A stretch of 59,843 nt of DNA from Flammeovirgaceae bacterium UBA5585 (GCA_002425185.1 DILT01000011.1:1-59843); one strand, 5' to 3'; shown: positions 35,720 to 45,649, counted from the stretch's first letter. Made by a program: numbers and translations. The notes: a model not told the origin generated them from the letters alone.

Positions 35720-37165
35720 ATGGCCAAACTCAAGAACATTATCAAGCAACTTTCAGAGAAGGACTTTAAAGCCATCTATGACTCGTTGATTGAAAGTAAT
35801 GCAGAAAAATCCGCTTACCTTCTAAAAGCCCTGCGTGAACGATCGCTCTCCGATACCAAAATCATGACTGAGCTGGAGGTAAATGCCAATGCCTATTATA
35901 CCCTCCGGTCGCGCCTTAACCTGAAAATCGAGGAGTACCTGATGCAGCAGTTGGAGAGCCCCCGCACGGATGTACTGAGGAAAGTAGCCAATATTAATGA
36001 GATCGTTTTTACCAAAAAACGAACCATCGCCATTGCCACCTTGAAAAAATTGGAAAAAGAGCTGATCGATTACGATTTGGCGAATGAACTTACCATTATT
36101 TACAAGTCACTGAAAAAGTTGCAGGTAAATTCACCCGATTATTTTCAGTACTCCCAGCTTTACAACCGCCATGTGGCCTATATGCTGGCGTTGGATAAGG
36201 CCGAGGAATTGCTGGCCGATTATTTCAAAAAATACGGCAGTTATTTGTTAACTGGTGACGATGTAGAGAAACTCGGGTTATCGCTGCTCATTAAAGAAAT
36301 GTCGAATGTGGCTAACCTGTACGAATCGCATCGGCTATACGTTTACCGCAGTGCCATGCATGTTTTTCATCGTTTGTTTGTTGAGCCCGATGAAAACCTG
36401 CAGCAGGATACGGAGTCGATAGAAGATACTTTTGAAAAAGTCCAGAAAATTTTTGACAGCTACAGTCTGGATTCAATTTACTATCACCTCAACCTGGTGT
36501 TCGAGTTCCTGAAGCTGGAGTATTACAACCATTACAAAGTTTACCGGCAGGCGGAAAAATATTTTGAAGAGGTGAACGATGCGGCAGGTAACTTACTTAC
36601 CAACTATGCCACCTATACCTTTCCGGCCCAATTTCTTATTTCTAAACTTGAACGGCATTTACGGCTGGGTACGGAAGCCGAACTTTATGGTGAAAATGAC
36701 AGCCTGTTTATAGACTACGAAGTTGATTTACTGGATATACCAAGGCATGTAATTTATGTAACGTATAAGGCCCTTAGTGCCTATTACGTTGGTAAATATG
36801 ATGAGGCTTCAAAACTGATAAACAATCTGCTGAACGAGGTTAGTTTAAAAAAATATCCGATCACACAACTGGAAATAAAATCATTATTAGCCTTGCAGTA
36901 TGTGTTGCTGCATGATTACGAACTCTTCAATCAACTCGCCAACAGCATTCAACGGCAGATCCGACTCATTGGTAAAGATGCCTGTGAGAACATCCAGCTT
37001 TTCATTAAAATTTTGAAAATAGCCGTGAGTGAGGCCAAGAAAGAAAAAGCTAAAAAGATTAATGCTGTTATTCCAAAACTAAGCGTTGTGAAGACGAACT
37101 ATTTCGCGCCTACCTTATTGGTTAAATTGGATGAGAAGCTTGTTGTGAATTTAACAGAGTATTAA
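35720..37165 (+). CDS. Conserved helical protein of unknown function
   Basis: The 481-residue protein is almost wholly helical and charged, with no signal peptide, membrane segment or catalytic motif. Its pattern of paired helices (for example LKKLEKELIDYDLANELTII and SIYYHLNLVFEFLKLEYYNH) suggests TPR-like or solenoid packing. The N-terminal 90 residues (LSEKDFKAIYDSLIESNAEK, VNANAYYTLRSRLNLKIEEY) may be a small DNA- or protein-binding unit, since the second part resembles a helix-turn-helix. A TAAATTTG promoter-like element lies at 35683-35690, 30 bases before the start. It converges with a response regulator gene, sharing 4 bases of stop, which hints at a signalling link but no more. Confidence 0.65.
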   Translation: MAKLKNIIKQLSEKDFKAIYDSLIESNAEKSAYLLKALRERSLSDTKIMTELEVNANAYYTLRSRLNLKIEEYLMQQLESPRTDVLRKVANINEIVFTKKRTIAIATLKKLEKELIDYDLANELTIIYKSLKKLQVNSPDYFQYSQLYNRHVAYMLALDKAEELLADYFKKYGSYLLTGDDVEKLGLSLLIKEMSNVANLYESHRLYVYRSAMHVFHRLFVEPDENLQQDTESIEDTFEKVQKIFDSYSLDSIYYHLNLVFEFLKLEYYNHYKVYRQAEKYFEEVNDAAGNLLTNYATYTFPAQFLISKLERHLRLGTEAELYGENDSLFIDYEVDLLDIPRHVIYVTYKALSAYYVGKYDEASKLINNLLNEVSLKKYPITQLEIKSLLALQYVLLHDYELFNQLANSIQRQIRLIGKDACENIQLFIKILKIAVSEAKKEKAKKINAVIPKLSVVKTNYFAPTLLVKLDEKLVVNLTEY

Positions 37166-37569
37166 ACCTCCAGCTTTAAAATGTTTTCATGAGAAAGTGG
37201 CTTGTTCAGGTAAAGCTTCACATTCTCATATTTTTTTGAGCGGCTGAAATCCTGTGGATTTATCGATGAGGTGAGCATTATAATTTTGCACTTTTTCTTC
37301 GCCACGTTGCTCAGTTTCTCAAATTCTTCTAAAAACTGAAAGCCATCCATCAACGGCATATCAATATCCAGGAATATTACATCAGGCAACACCTTATCCG
37401 CAACGTCCAGGCGTTCCATGTTGCGTAAAAACTCAATAGCACTTTTCGCCCCGGTATGCGTATAAATGTTTTCGGTAATGGAAGCCGACTCAATCATTTT
37501 CTGATTGATCAAGTTATCAATCTCATTGTCATCGATAAGCATTACGGTTCTGAACTTTTTTTCAGGCAT
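37162..37569 (-). CDS. Single-domain response regulator (CheY-like)
   Basis: The 135-residue protein is a receiver domain only: acidic pair Asp13-Asp14 (MLIDDNEID), phospho-acceptor Asp68 (FLDIDMPLMDG), Thr of IMLTSS (about 101) and Lys of YLNKPLS (about 124). There is no output domain, so it must act by protein contact or as a phosphate shuttle. The DDNEIDNLINQKMIE start is the form common in Bacteroidota regulators of this kind, often driven by hybrid histidine kinases. No kinase gene is adjacent. Confidence 0.9.
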   Translation of the reverse strand: MPEKKFRTVMLIDDNEIDNLINQKMIESASITENIYTHTGAKSAIEFLRNMERLDVADKVLPDVIFLDIDMPLMDGFQFLEEFEKLSNVAKKKCKIIMLTSSINPQDFSRSKKYENVKLYLNKPLSHENILKLEV

Positions 37570-37639
37570 AGCGGTAAGGGGTATAAGTACTTATAAAAAT
37601 AAACGATTAGAGTCGAAATACAAGCGATAGGTTATCAAA

Positions 37640-39181
37640 TTACAGGTCGAATTTAATTCCTTGTGCAAGCGGTAAGGAGTCACCATAATTAATGGTGTTG
37701 GTTTGTCTTCGCATGTATATTTTCCATGCATCCGAACCCGATTCACGGCCACCCCCGGTTTCCTTTTCGCCACCAAAGGCCCCGCCAATCTCTGCTCCTG
37801 AGGTGCCAATGTTAACATTGGCAATGCCGCAATCCGAGCCGGCATGGGAAAGGAATTGCTCCATCTGGCGTAAGTCGGTCGTCATAATGGCTGATGAAAG
37901 GCCTTGCTTCACATCATTTTGTATTTCAATAGCCTCATCCAATGTTTTGTACTTGATCAGGTATAAAATAGGCGCAAAAGTTTCCTGTTGAACAATCGGA
38001 AAATTGTTTTTCACTTCAGCAATAGCGGGTTTAACATAACAACCCGACTCATATCCCTTACCTTTCAGCACGCCACCTTCCACAACAAATTTTCCACCTT
38101 GCTTTTTAATTTCGCTTAATGCATTTAGGTATAGTACTACAGCCTGCTGATCGATGAGCGGACCTACATGATTTTTTGAATCGAGTGGGTTTCCAATGGA
38201 GAGTTGGGAATATGCTTTCTTGAGTTTATTCTTTACATCATTGTAAACACGCTCATGAATAATTAACCTTCGGGTAGTCGTGCAACGCTGGCCTGCCGTA
38301 CCCACAGCACCAAACAAAGCACCACGTATAGCCATATCCAGGTTGGCGTTCTCCGTAATGATAATGGCATTGTTTCCGCCAAGTTCCAGCAACGGTCTGC
38401 CGAATCGTTCAATAACCATTTTACCAACTGCCCTTCCCATACGTGTTGAACCCGTAGCGGAAACTAATGGGATATCTTCACACTGTGCCATGGCCTTGCC
38501 AATAGCGGCATCACCATTTACCAGACATGACACACCTTCCGGCACATCATTGGCCTCAAAAACTTTTGCAATAATCTGTTGACAGGCTATGCTACATAAT
38601 GGAGTTTTTTCAGATGGCTTCCAGATACAGGTGTCGCCACAAACCCAGGCCAGCATCGTGTTCCATGACCACACGGCTACCGGAAAATTAAAAGAAGAAA
38701 TTATACCCACAACACCAAGAGGATGGTACTGTTCGTACATGCGGTGATTGGGCCTTTCCGAGTGCATGGTTAGCCCGTGAAGCTGCCGCGATAAGCCTAC
38801 TGCAAAATCGCAGATGTCAATCATCTCCTGCACCTCACCCAATCCTTCCTGGTATGATTTTCCCATTTCATAGGAGACCAGCCTGCCCAAAGGCTCTTTT
38901 CTCGCACGCAGGGCTTCTCCAATCTGCCGAACCACTTCACCCCGCCTGGGAGCCGGCCACTTCCGCCAGACTTTAAATGCTTCTTTCGATATTTCTACAA
39001 CTTCGTGGAACGTTTTCTCATCAGCTGCCTTTACCGATCCAATGACGGAACCATCAACCGGAGAATAAGAGGTTATTGTTTGTCCTTTTGATTTCAGCCA
39101 TTTCTTTCCGGTTGAAACACCTGGGTTAGAGGCATTAATGCCCAGTGAGGTAAGTGTTTTTTGAATAGGCGATGCTTTCAT
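37640..39181 (-). CDS. Aldehyde dehydrogenase, ALDH7 / aminoadipate-semialdehyde type
   Basis: From the ATG at 39181 the protein has 513 residues, the size of ALDH7 enzymes. It has the NAD-site segments SSFNFPVAVWSWNTMLAW and GSTRMGRAV, the catalytic Glu in LELGGNNAI and the catalytic Cys in GTAGQRCTTTRRL. ALDH7 (AmaB, antiquitin) oxidises alpha-aminoadipate semialdehyde in lysine breakdown or betaine aldehyde-like substrates. A longer frame reaches 39259, but those 26 codons are not family-like and run through a promoter element at 39205-39212, so the inner ATG was chosen. No other lysine-catabolic gene is near. Confidence 0.88.
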   Translation of the reverse strand: MKASPIQKTLTSLGINASNPGVSTGKKWLKSKGQTITSYSPVDGSVIGSVKAADEKTFHEVVEISKEAFKVWRKWPAPRRGEVVRQIGEALRARKEPLGRLVSYEMGKSYQEGLGEVQEMIDICDFAVGLSRQLHGLTMHSERPNHRMYEQYHPLGVVGIISSFNFPVAVWSWNTMLAWVCGDTCIWKPSEKTPLCSIACQQIIAKVFEANDVPEGVSCLVNGDAAIGKAMAQCEDIPLVSATGSTRMGRAVGKMVIERFGRPLLELGGNNAIIITENANLDMAIRGALFGAVGTAGQRCTTTRRLIIHERVYNDVKNKLKKAYSQLSIGNPLDSKNHVGPLIDQQAVVLYLNALSEIKKQGGKFVVEGGVLKGKGYESGCYVKPAIAEVKNNFPIVQQETFAPILYLIKYKTLDEAIEIQNDVKQGLSSAIMTTDLRQMEQFLSHAGSDCGIANVNIGTSGAEIGGAFGGEKETGGGRESGSDAWKIYMRRQTNTINYGDSLPLAQGIKFDL

Positions 39182-39204
39182 ACAAGACGCTGTTTTTAGA
39201 ATCG

Positions 39205-39212
39205 CAAAGCTA
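39205..39212 (-). promoter_or_regulatory. -7 promoter element of the ALDH7 gene
   Basis: TAGCTTTG on the minus strand is an exact TAnnTTTG match 23 bases before the chosen start. No clear TTG is found at the usual upstream spacing, so the call rests on the -7 element alone. Confidence 0.4.
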
Positions 39213-39312
39213 ACGGATTTGGTGTATGGAAAATATAGTTGCACACTTAATCGTGACAAGAATTCTTAGCCGAAAACAACTTTCTGCTGCTTGATATGCT
39301 TACTTTGTACCC

Positions 39313-41601
39313 ATGACGCATACACGTGGAGCATGGGAAGAACAGACGGTTACCGATCGGATAGACGCGGCCATAAAATTTATCAATACCACCAACAGTC
39401 ATATCTTTTTAACCGGCAAAGCCGGTACGGGCAAAACCACTTTTTTAAAAAATCTCGCCCGCAAAACACATAAAGCGTTTGTGGTTATTGCACCTACGGG
39501 TATCGCAGCCCTTAATGCCGGAGGTGTTACCATACATTCACAATTTTTGCTGCCACGCGGCACCTTCTTGCCTGAACGATACCTACCTCAAGACTTTCAG
39601 GATAATGGTGGCTACTTCTCAACCGACATGCTCGGGCGAAAACATCCGTTGAACAGCGACCGTAAACAGGTTCTGCGGTCCATTGACCTATTGGTGATTG
39701 ACGAAGTGAGTATGTTGCGGGCCGATGTACTGGATGCCATCGATTACCGGTTAAAAGCAGCACGGGGAAATTTTTATCAAAGTTTTGGCGGTATACAGGT
39801 ATTGTTTATCGGAGACCTGTACCAGTTACCCCCTGTTGTTAAAGGCGAGGAAGCCAAGGTGCTTGGACGATACTATGCATCACCCTGGTTTTACGAGGCC
39901 AGGGCACTCCATCATGCCCCGTTTATTTATATTGAATTGGATAAAATTTTCCGGCAGCAAGACAACACCTTCATTAACATTCTCAATAACCTGCGGCATA
40001 ACATTATTACCGAATCGGATATTGAGGAACTAAACCAACACTATCATCCGGCTGAAGCCATTAAAAACATAAAAGAAGTTATTACACTTACCACACACAA
40101 CTACAAAGCTGATGAGCTGAACAAAAATACGTTACAGGAATTGAAATCACCCTCACGGTATTACAATGCCATCATTAACGGTGACTTTCCGGAAAGTATA
40201 TACCCGGTGCTGCCGCAAATTGAATTAAAAGAAGGTGCACAGGTAATGTTCATTAAAAACGATTCGGAAGGTAATGCCTACGTAAACGGAAAACTGGCTA
40301 CGGTAAAAACACTTACCACTGACAGCATAACGGTAACCATGGCCGAAACACATGAGACCTACACATTAAGAAAAGAAACCTGGGAGAATAAAAAATATAC
40401 CATTAACTCCAACACCCGCGAGTTGGACGAAGAAGTGATCGGTTCGTTTGTTCAGTATCCGATTAAACTGGCCTGGGCTATTACTGTACATAAAAGCCAG
40501 GGCTTAACGTTTGACAGAGCGATTATTGATGTGGATCAGGCGTTTGCCGATGGACAGGTTTATGTGGCGCTTTCGCGGTTACGCTCACTGGATGGTTTGG
40601 TATTACGCACCAAGATTAACCCCCGGGTTATCGGTACCAACAAAACCATTGTAGCGTTTTCTGAACAGTACAACAACCCGGCAAATCTTCCTGCTGAACT
40701 AAAAGCACGGCAGCAGGACTTTATCTTTGAAGTGCTAAGTAAAACCTTCGACTTTGAAAGCTTGATTAAAGAAATACAGTTTTTACGCAAAGGGCATTCT
40801 GATACTCCCGGAATAGAAAACCTGTCCACAAAACCAGTGCTGGTACAATTGGAAGAATCGCTGGCCCAAGAAAAAGAAACTACTGCCAAATTTAAACGTC
40901 AACTCGATAACCTTCTCCACCATGGAGATCAAACTACCCTATTGGAACGAATTGAAAAAGGAAGTGCCTACTACAAAAATTTGCTGTATCAAAATCTTAA
41001 CATGCTCTTATACCACATTGCCGAGATGAAACAGCGCAAGCGGGTGAAAACGTACGTGAACAGCCTCAATGATCTTGATCAGTTAATTTCAAAAAAACTT
41101 GAAGCGGTAGATAAAATAGCTTCGCTTACCGTGGCTATCCTGCAGGGGAAAGATCCGGAAGACCTGGAAAAATTAGCGGAAGAGCGGGCAGCAGCGCGGC
41201 TACGTATGCTGAAAGAGATCGAGAAAACTATTCCTCCCGTAATTTCCAAGCCAAAAGCGAAAAAGGGTGCGCGTAAAAAAAAGGATGATAAGAGTACCTA
41301 CGACATTACACTTGAGTTGTTAAATGCCGGAATGACCATTCCGCAAATAGCCCATGAACGAGGACTGACTGAGGGCACAATTCAGACTCATCTGGCAAAA
41401 GCTGTTGACGCTGGCCGCATCAGTATCTTTAGTTTTATGACGGAAGATCGTGTTGAACAGATTGTGCAGGCCATGGAAGAAATGCCGGAAGAATTCAGTT
41501 CGAAGGAATTATTTGATAAATTGGATGGTAAATTCAGCTATGGCGAGTTGAGGGCCGCCATGGTTCATGCCGGCAAGAAATCCATTCGTAAAATGGAGTA
41601 A
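39313..41601 (+). CDS. Pif1/RecD2-like SF1B helicase with C-terminal HTH
   Basis: The 762-residue protein has an SF1B helicase core: Walker A TGKAGTGKTTF (residues 34-44), APTGIAALNAGG, VIDEVSML (about 127-134), FIGDLYQLPPV, and near residue 393 VHKSQGLTFD, with YVALSRLRSLDG as motif VI. This is the Pif1 family form widespread in Bacteroidota. After about 460 comes a coiled-coil-rich segment and a lysine-rich linker (KPKAKKGARKKKDD), then an RQC/HTH-40-like winged helix (LELLNAGMTIPQIAHERGLT, TIQTHLAKAVDAGRI), known from RecQ-type C-termini. Predicted role: 5'-3' unwinding of special DNA structures in replication or repair. Confidence 0.87.
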   Translation: MTHTRGAWEEQTVTDRIDAAIKFINTTNSHIFLTGKAGTGKTTFLKNLARKTHKAFVVIAPTGIAALNAGGVTIHSQFLLPRGTFLPERYLPQDFQDNGGYFSTDMLGRKHPLNSDRKQVLRSIDLLVIDEVSMLRADVLDAIDYRLKAARGNFYQSFGGIQVLFIGDLYQLPPVVKGEEAKVLGRYYASPWFYEARALHHAPFIYIELDKIFRQQDNTFINILNNLRHNIITESDIEELNQHYHPAEAIKNIKEVITLTTHNYKADELNKNTLQELKSPSRYYNAIINGDFPESIYPVLPQIELKEGAQVMFIKNDSEGNAYVNGKLATVKTLTTDSITVTMAETHETYTLRKETWENKKYTINSNTRELDEEVIGSFVQYPIKLAWAITVHKSQGLTFDRAIIDVDQAFADGQVYVALSRLRSLDGLVLRTKINPRVIGTNKTIVAFSEQYNNPANLPAELKARQQDFIFEVLSKTFDFESLIKEIQFLRKGHSDTPGIENLSTKPVLVQLEESLAQEKETTAKFKRQLDNLLHHGDQTTLLERIEKGSAYYKNLLYQNLNMLLYHIAEMKQRKRVKTYVNSLNDLDQLISKKLEAVDKIASLTVAILQGKDPEDLEKLAEERAAARLRMLKEIEKTIPPVISKPKAKKGARKKKDDKSTYDITLELLNAGMTIPQIAHERGLTEGTIQTHLAKAVDAGRISIFSFMTEDRVEQIVQAMEEMPEEFSSKELFDKLDGKFSYGELRAAMVHAGKKSIRKME

Positions 41602-41613
41602 TAGAAACAAAGT

Positions 41614-43050
41614 CTACCACTCCAATCCGTACGTTCCCTTTTCTCCGGTTGAATAAAAACCCTCAACCAACACTCCTCCTCTCTTGTACTCGAGCATTCG
41701 GTTTAAATCCAACACATTATCCACGGGTACCTTATCGAGATAAGCAATAATAAATCCTTCTTTTATACCGGCATCCTTCCACTTACCCTCGGCTACTTTC
41801 TTTACCAATACTCCGCCATCAAGCTTAAGCCTCATGAGTTCAGCATAACCGACATCTTCAAAGGCTGCACCATTCAATTCATTTTTTACCTCTGGCTCAG
41901 ATAGTTCTTCGTTACCCTGACTGTTTTTTAACCTGGATCTAACTTCACGCTTCTCTCCGGCACGAACAAAAGTCACGGCTATTTCCTTACCCGGCCGGCT
42001 TCGCGCCACCCATTCCTGCAACTCCGAAACCGAATTCACCTCACGCGAATCTATAGCGGTTATCACATCACCTTGGGTTATCCCTGATTCTTCAGCTGCA
42101 CTGCCGCGATTTACACGGTTCACCAATACGCCACGGTTAATGGCCAATGAAAGCCGGTCTGCAACGTTGGCATCCACATCCGAAATCTGAATACCCAGCA
42201 AACCCCGCTGCACCTGGCCAAACTCCAGCAAATCATCCATTACTTTTTTTACCAGGCTTACGGGAATAGCAAACGAATAACCGGAATAACTTCCGGTTGA
42301 TGTGGCAATGGCCGTGTTGATGCCTACCAACTCGCCATTAAGATTGACCAGCGCGCCTCCACTGTTACCCGGATTTACTGCGGCATCCGTTTGTATAAAT
42401 GCCTCCACCTGAAGATTATTCCGATCACGCAAAATACCAATGTTGCGGGCCTTGGCACTTACAATGCCGGCCGTCACCGTAGAGTTAAGATCAAACGGGT
42501 TACCAATGGCCAGCACCCATTCTCCCGGGTTAATGGTATCGGAATTTCCATATTTAATAAAGGGAAGGTCGCGGGCTTTAATTTTTAGCAAGGCGAGATC
42601 AGTACTTGGATCCGTTCCGACAATTTTAGCGTAGTATCGTTGGTTGTTGTTCATTACAACCTCAACATTTGTGGCGTCTTCGATAACGTGATTATTCGTA
42701 ACAATATACCCATCGTCAGAAATGATTACGCCTGAGCCGGATGAACGTGCAGGTGCTTTGTAATAAAGTTCGAGCGGGTTAAGGCTAAACCTGCCTGAAC
42801 CATATGATGTTCGAATATGCACTACGCCACTCACAACTTTTTTTGATGTTGTTAAAAAGTCCATTCCCTTTGGGGCGCGATAAACCGAGTCACGATCGTA
42901 GTGGGTGAATTTCATCTGCTGGCGTTCATCAATGGAGGCATAGGTGCTGAGATGAGCATCGAGGTAACGAAATGTGTAGAGTGAGCCTATGATACCTCCC
43001 GTAATGGCTACCAGCAAAATAACGAGGGCAAAAATTATCGTCCGCTTCAT
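41614..43050 (-). CDS. HtrA/DegP-like serine protease with two PDZ domains
   Basis: The 478-residue protein has an N-terminal membrane anchor or uncleaved signal (FALVILLVAITGGIIGSLY), a trypsin-like domain with the triad His (IVTNNHVIEDA), Asp (STDLALLKI) and Ser (NPGNSGGALV), then PDZ domains at about 280-370 (GLLGIQISDVDANVADRLSL) and 405-478 (less conserved, VLVKKVAEGKWKDAGIKEG). Such proteases degrade or refold damaged envelope proteins in the periplasm. The gene is next to Hsp20 on the same strand but separated from it by a terminator. Confidence 0.93.
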   Translation of the reverse strand: MKRTIIFALVILLVAITGGIIGSLYTFRYLDAHLSTYASIDERQQMKFTHYDRDSVYRAPKGMDFLTTSKKVVSGVVHIRTSYGSGRFSLNPLELYYKAPARSSGSGVIISDDGYIVTNNHVIEDATNVEVVMNNNQRYYAKIVGTDPSTDLALLKIKARDLPFIKYGNSDTINPGEWVLAIGNPFDLNSTVTAGIVSAKARNIGILRDRNNLQVEAFIQTDAAVNPGNSGGALVNLNGELVGINTAIATSTGSYSGYSFAIPVSLVKKVMDDLLEFGQVQRGLLGIQISDVDANVADRLSLAINRGVLVNRVNRGSAAEESGITQGDVITAIDSREVNSVSELQEWVARSRPGKEIAVTFVRAGEKREVRSRLKNSQGNEELSEPEVKNELNGAAFEDVGYAELMRLKLDGGVLVKKVAEGKWKDAGIKEGFIIAYLDKVPVDNVLDLNRMLEYKRGGVLVEGFYSTGEKGTYGLEW

Positions 43051-43154
43051 GTCAACAGGGTTTTTATTCCAATAAGAAAGTTAACGGATTTTTCATCGGG
43101 TTGGGTAGTGATTCTGCAGATTTTAGATAAATGGACATTTTGAGATGATCAGCA

Positions 43155-43194
43155 TAAAAAAGCCCCGCCTCCGTTGCCGGAAGCGAGGCCCCTC
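43155..43194 (-). terminator. Rho-independent terminator after hsp20
   Basis: On the minus strand an 11-base stem (CCTCGCTTCCG with CGGAGGCGGGG, some G-T pairs) closes a 4-base loop and is followed by CTTTTTT. It lies 20 bases after the Hsp20 stop and keeps that transcript from running into the htrA-like gene. Confidence 0.88.
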
Positions 43195-43216
43195 ACCTAA
43201 ACCTAACTCGCTACTC

Positions 43217-43657
43217 TTAATTAACCTTAATGGTTGTTTTCAGTGCTTTTTTCTCATCCTTCGGAACAGTTACTTCCAAAATTCCGTTGACATACGCTGC
43301 TGTTATCTTAGCGGCATCAACATTTTCAGGCAGGGAGAATGAACGGGTGAATGTTCCATATTGTGTTTCGATGGAATAGAAATTAGTATCCTTCTTCTCT
43401 TCCTTAAACTTACGTTCACCGCTAATGGTGAGGTAATTATCTTTCAGGTCGATGTTGAAATCCTCCTTGTTCATTCCGGGAACGGCCACATGAATTTCAT
43501 AGGCTTTTTCGTTTTCAACAATATCTACACGCGGCACAAAAGAATAGGCTGAACCACCTGAGCGGGCAGCAGATTCGTTAAAAAAACGATCGATCAGATT
43601 GCTGAAGGAAGTCGGTACGAAATCGTTCAGCGCGGAGTTATATCGGATAAGGCTCAT
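43217..43657 (-). CDS. Small heat-shock protein, Hsp20/alpha-crystallin family
   Basis: The 146-residue protein has an alpha-crystallin domain at about 45-135: FVPRVDIVENEKAYEIHVAV, PGMNKEDFNIDLKDNYLTIS, RSFSLPENVDAAKITAAYVN and GILEVTVPK, with the conserved GxL motif. A short N-terminal arm (FSNLIDRFFNES) and a C-terminal extension ending TIKVN complete the holdase fold. It binds unfolding proteins without ATP. It is transcribed alone, with its own terminator. Heat regulation is probable, but no operator could be named. Confidence 0.95.
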   Translation of the reverse strand: MSLIRYNSALNDFVPTSFSNLIDRFFNESAARSGGSAYSFVPRVDIVENEKAYEIHVAVPGMNKEDFNIDLKDNYLTISGERKFKEEKKDTNFYSIETQYGTFTRSFSLPENVDAAKITAAYVNGILEVTVPKDEKKALKTTIKVN

Positions 43658-43892
43658 AGTGTTATTTGTTTTAAAGGTTAAACATCAAATACATTTCGAT
43701 AAGGCTATACTGAAAAAGTATGCCGGTAGAAAAAATGAGTCATTATGGCCGTATTTTAACACTTTGGGCCTCATTTTCAAGTCAATTTGGCTTGATTTAG
43801 TTAATTAAAAATGAAAAAAATGCGGATTAACAGGGTTTATGGTTGTGCTTAAAACTTCCGTTTTTCCATTCATTTTGGAGCCATGAAAGCCT

Positions 43893-43921
43893 TTTGGAGC
43901 AGATTAAAATCCCTATCTTTT
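43893..43921 (+). promoter_or_regulatory. Possible promoter of the SSS symporter gene
   Basis: TTTG (43893-43896) and TATCTTTT (43914-43921, one mismatch to TAnnTTTG) are 17 bases apart and end 25 bases before the start codon at 43947. Confidence 0.4.
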
Positions 43922-43946
43922 CCAATTATTCAACCAACTTTTACCT

Positions 43947-45632
43947 ATGAGTTTATCGTTTTGGGATATTGCTATTTTCATCGCGTATTGCGGCCTCATC
44001 CTGGGCATTGGGTTGTACGTATCACGCGATAAAAAAGGACATCAAAAAAATGCCGAAGACTATTTTCTCGCCAGTAAATCACTACCCTGGTGGGCCATTG
44101 GTGCATCGCTGATTGCCGCTAACATTTCGGCTGAACAATTCATCGGCATGTCGGGTTCCGGCTTTGCCATCGGCCTGGCCATCGCTTCGTATGAATGGAT
44201 GGCCGCCATTACCCTGCTTATTGTTGGAAAGTTTTTTCTTCCCATATTCATCAACAAAGGTATCTATACCATACCCGGATTCATTGAAAAAAGATTCAGC
44301 ACCAACCTGAAGACCATTCTGGCTATTTTCTGGCTGGCGCTTTTTGTTTTTGTAAACCTGACCTCTGTACTCTATTTAGGTTCGCGTGCACTTGATACAA
44401 TTGTTGGTAACGGTGACGGCTCTATGCTGGTGTACAGCATTATAGGCCTGGGATTATTTGCTGCTGCCTATTCCTTGTACGGTGGACTTTCAGCCGTAGC
44501 CTGGACAGATGTTATCCAGGTGGTGCTCCTGATAGGTGGTGGATTAATGACCACCTACCTGGCGCTTGAACAGGTGTCGCCTACCGGGGGTGTAATTGAT
44601 GGCTTTGTACACATTATGAATGTGGTTCCTGAAAAGTTTTCGATGATCCTGAGCAAAGGAGAAATTATCGACCCCAATGGCAAAGATGCGTGGTGGGATC
44701 TTCCCGGCCTGGCCGTATTGATTGGTGGCATGTGGGTAGCCAATGTTTACTACTGGGGTTTTAACCAATACATCATTCAGCGTACACTGGCGGCCAAAAG
44801 TTTACCGGAAGCACAGAAAGGAATTGTATTTGCAGCCTTTTTAAAAATGTTATTACCCTTAATTGTTGTTATCCCCGGCATCATTGCTTTTGTACTTAAT
44901 GCCGATGCAAACGGTGATTTGACCAGCGCAACACTCGATCCAAGTTTTGTAACAGCTTCCGGTAACATAGCCAATGATAATGCCTGGCCCTGGCTTATCC
45001 GAAGCTTTATACCGGCTGGTCTAAAAGGACTTGTACTGGCGGCACTGGCAGCGGCCATTGTTTCTTCGCTTGCTTCCATGCTTAACTCAACGGCTACCAT
45101 ATTTACTATGGATATCTATAGGCCATATATAAATAAGAATGCCACTGATAAGCAAACCGTGAGAACGGGAAGACTAACAGCCGCTGTTGCCTTAATCGTT
45201 GCCATGTTTATTGCGCCCATGTTGGGTAATCTTGGCCAGGCTTTTCAATTTATTCAGGAATATACCGGTGTGGTTAGCCCGGGAATTCTGGCGGTATTCC
45301 TTGCCGGATTGTTTTATAAACGCGCTACCAACAGCGCAGCAATATGGGGCGTTGTTGCCTCTATCCCCATTGCCTTATATTTCAAAGTGGCGCCAAACGG
45401 ATGGTCGGATTCGGCACTTTTTGTAACCCTTCCGTTCTTGCATCAGATGATGTTCACCGCAGTACTTTCCTTTCTTATTATTGTAGTCATCAGTTATCTC
45501 GAGGGCAAAGGAAAAGTAAATGAGAAAGGTATTAACCTGACGGCTGAACTCTTCAAAACCAGTCCTGCGTTCAACATAGGCGCTACCATAGTCATGATCG
45601 TCTGCGCTATTTTATACGCGGTATTCTGGTAA
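43947..45632 (+). CDS. Sodium/solute (sugar) symporter, SSS family
   Basis: The 561-residue protein has about 14 membrane helices and the SSS marks: AEDYFLASKSLPWWAIGASL early, ANISAEQFIGMSGSGF (the Na+ and sugar site region), and SSLASMLNSTATIFTMDIY, which matches the SGLT-like motif. It would import glucose or a related sugar with Na+. It lies next to the glycoside hydrolase locus, convergent to its last gene, and may take up the glucose that locus makes (inference); it is not in that operon. Confidence 0.9.
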   Translation: MSLSFWDIAIFIAYCGLILGIGLYVSRDKKGHQKNAEDYFLASKSLPWWAIGASLIAANISAEQFIGMSGSGFAIGLAIASYEWMAAITLLIVGKFFLPIFINKGIYTIPGFIEKRFSTNLKTILAIFWLALFVFVNLTSVLYLGSRALDTIVGNGDGSMLVYSIIGLGLFAAAYSLYGGLSAVAWTDVIQVVLLIGGGLMTTYLALEQVSPTGGVIDGFVHIMNVVPEKFSMILSKGEIIDPNGKDAWWDLPGLAVLIGGMWVANVYYWGFNQYIIQRTLAAKSLPEAQKGIVFAAFLKMLLPLIVVIPGIIAFVLNADANGDLTSATLDPSFVTASGNIANDNAWPWLIRSFIPAGLKGLVLAALAAAIVSSLASMLNSTATIFTMDIYRPYINKNATDKQTVRTGRLTAAVALIVAMFIAPMLGNLGQAFQFIQEYTGVVSPGILAVFLAGLFYKRATNSAAIWGVVASIPIALYFKVAPNGWSDSALFVTLPFLHQMMFTAVLSFLIIVVISYLEGKGKVNEKGINLTAELFKTSPAFNIGATIVMIVCAILYAVFW

Positions 45633-45649
45633 GCTGAAATTTATCCTGT

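Noticed and set aside
39182..39259. Extended start for the ALDH7 protein
   Set aside because: The 26 extra residues are not family-like and a TAnnTTTG element lies within them.
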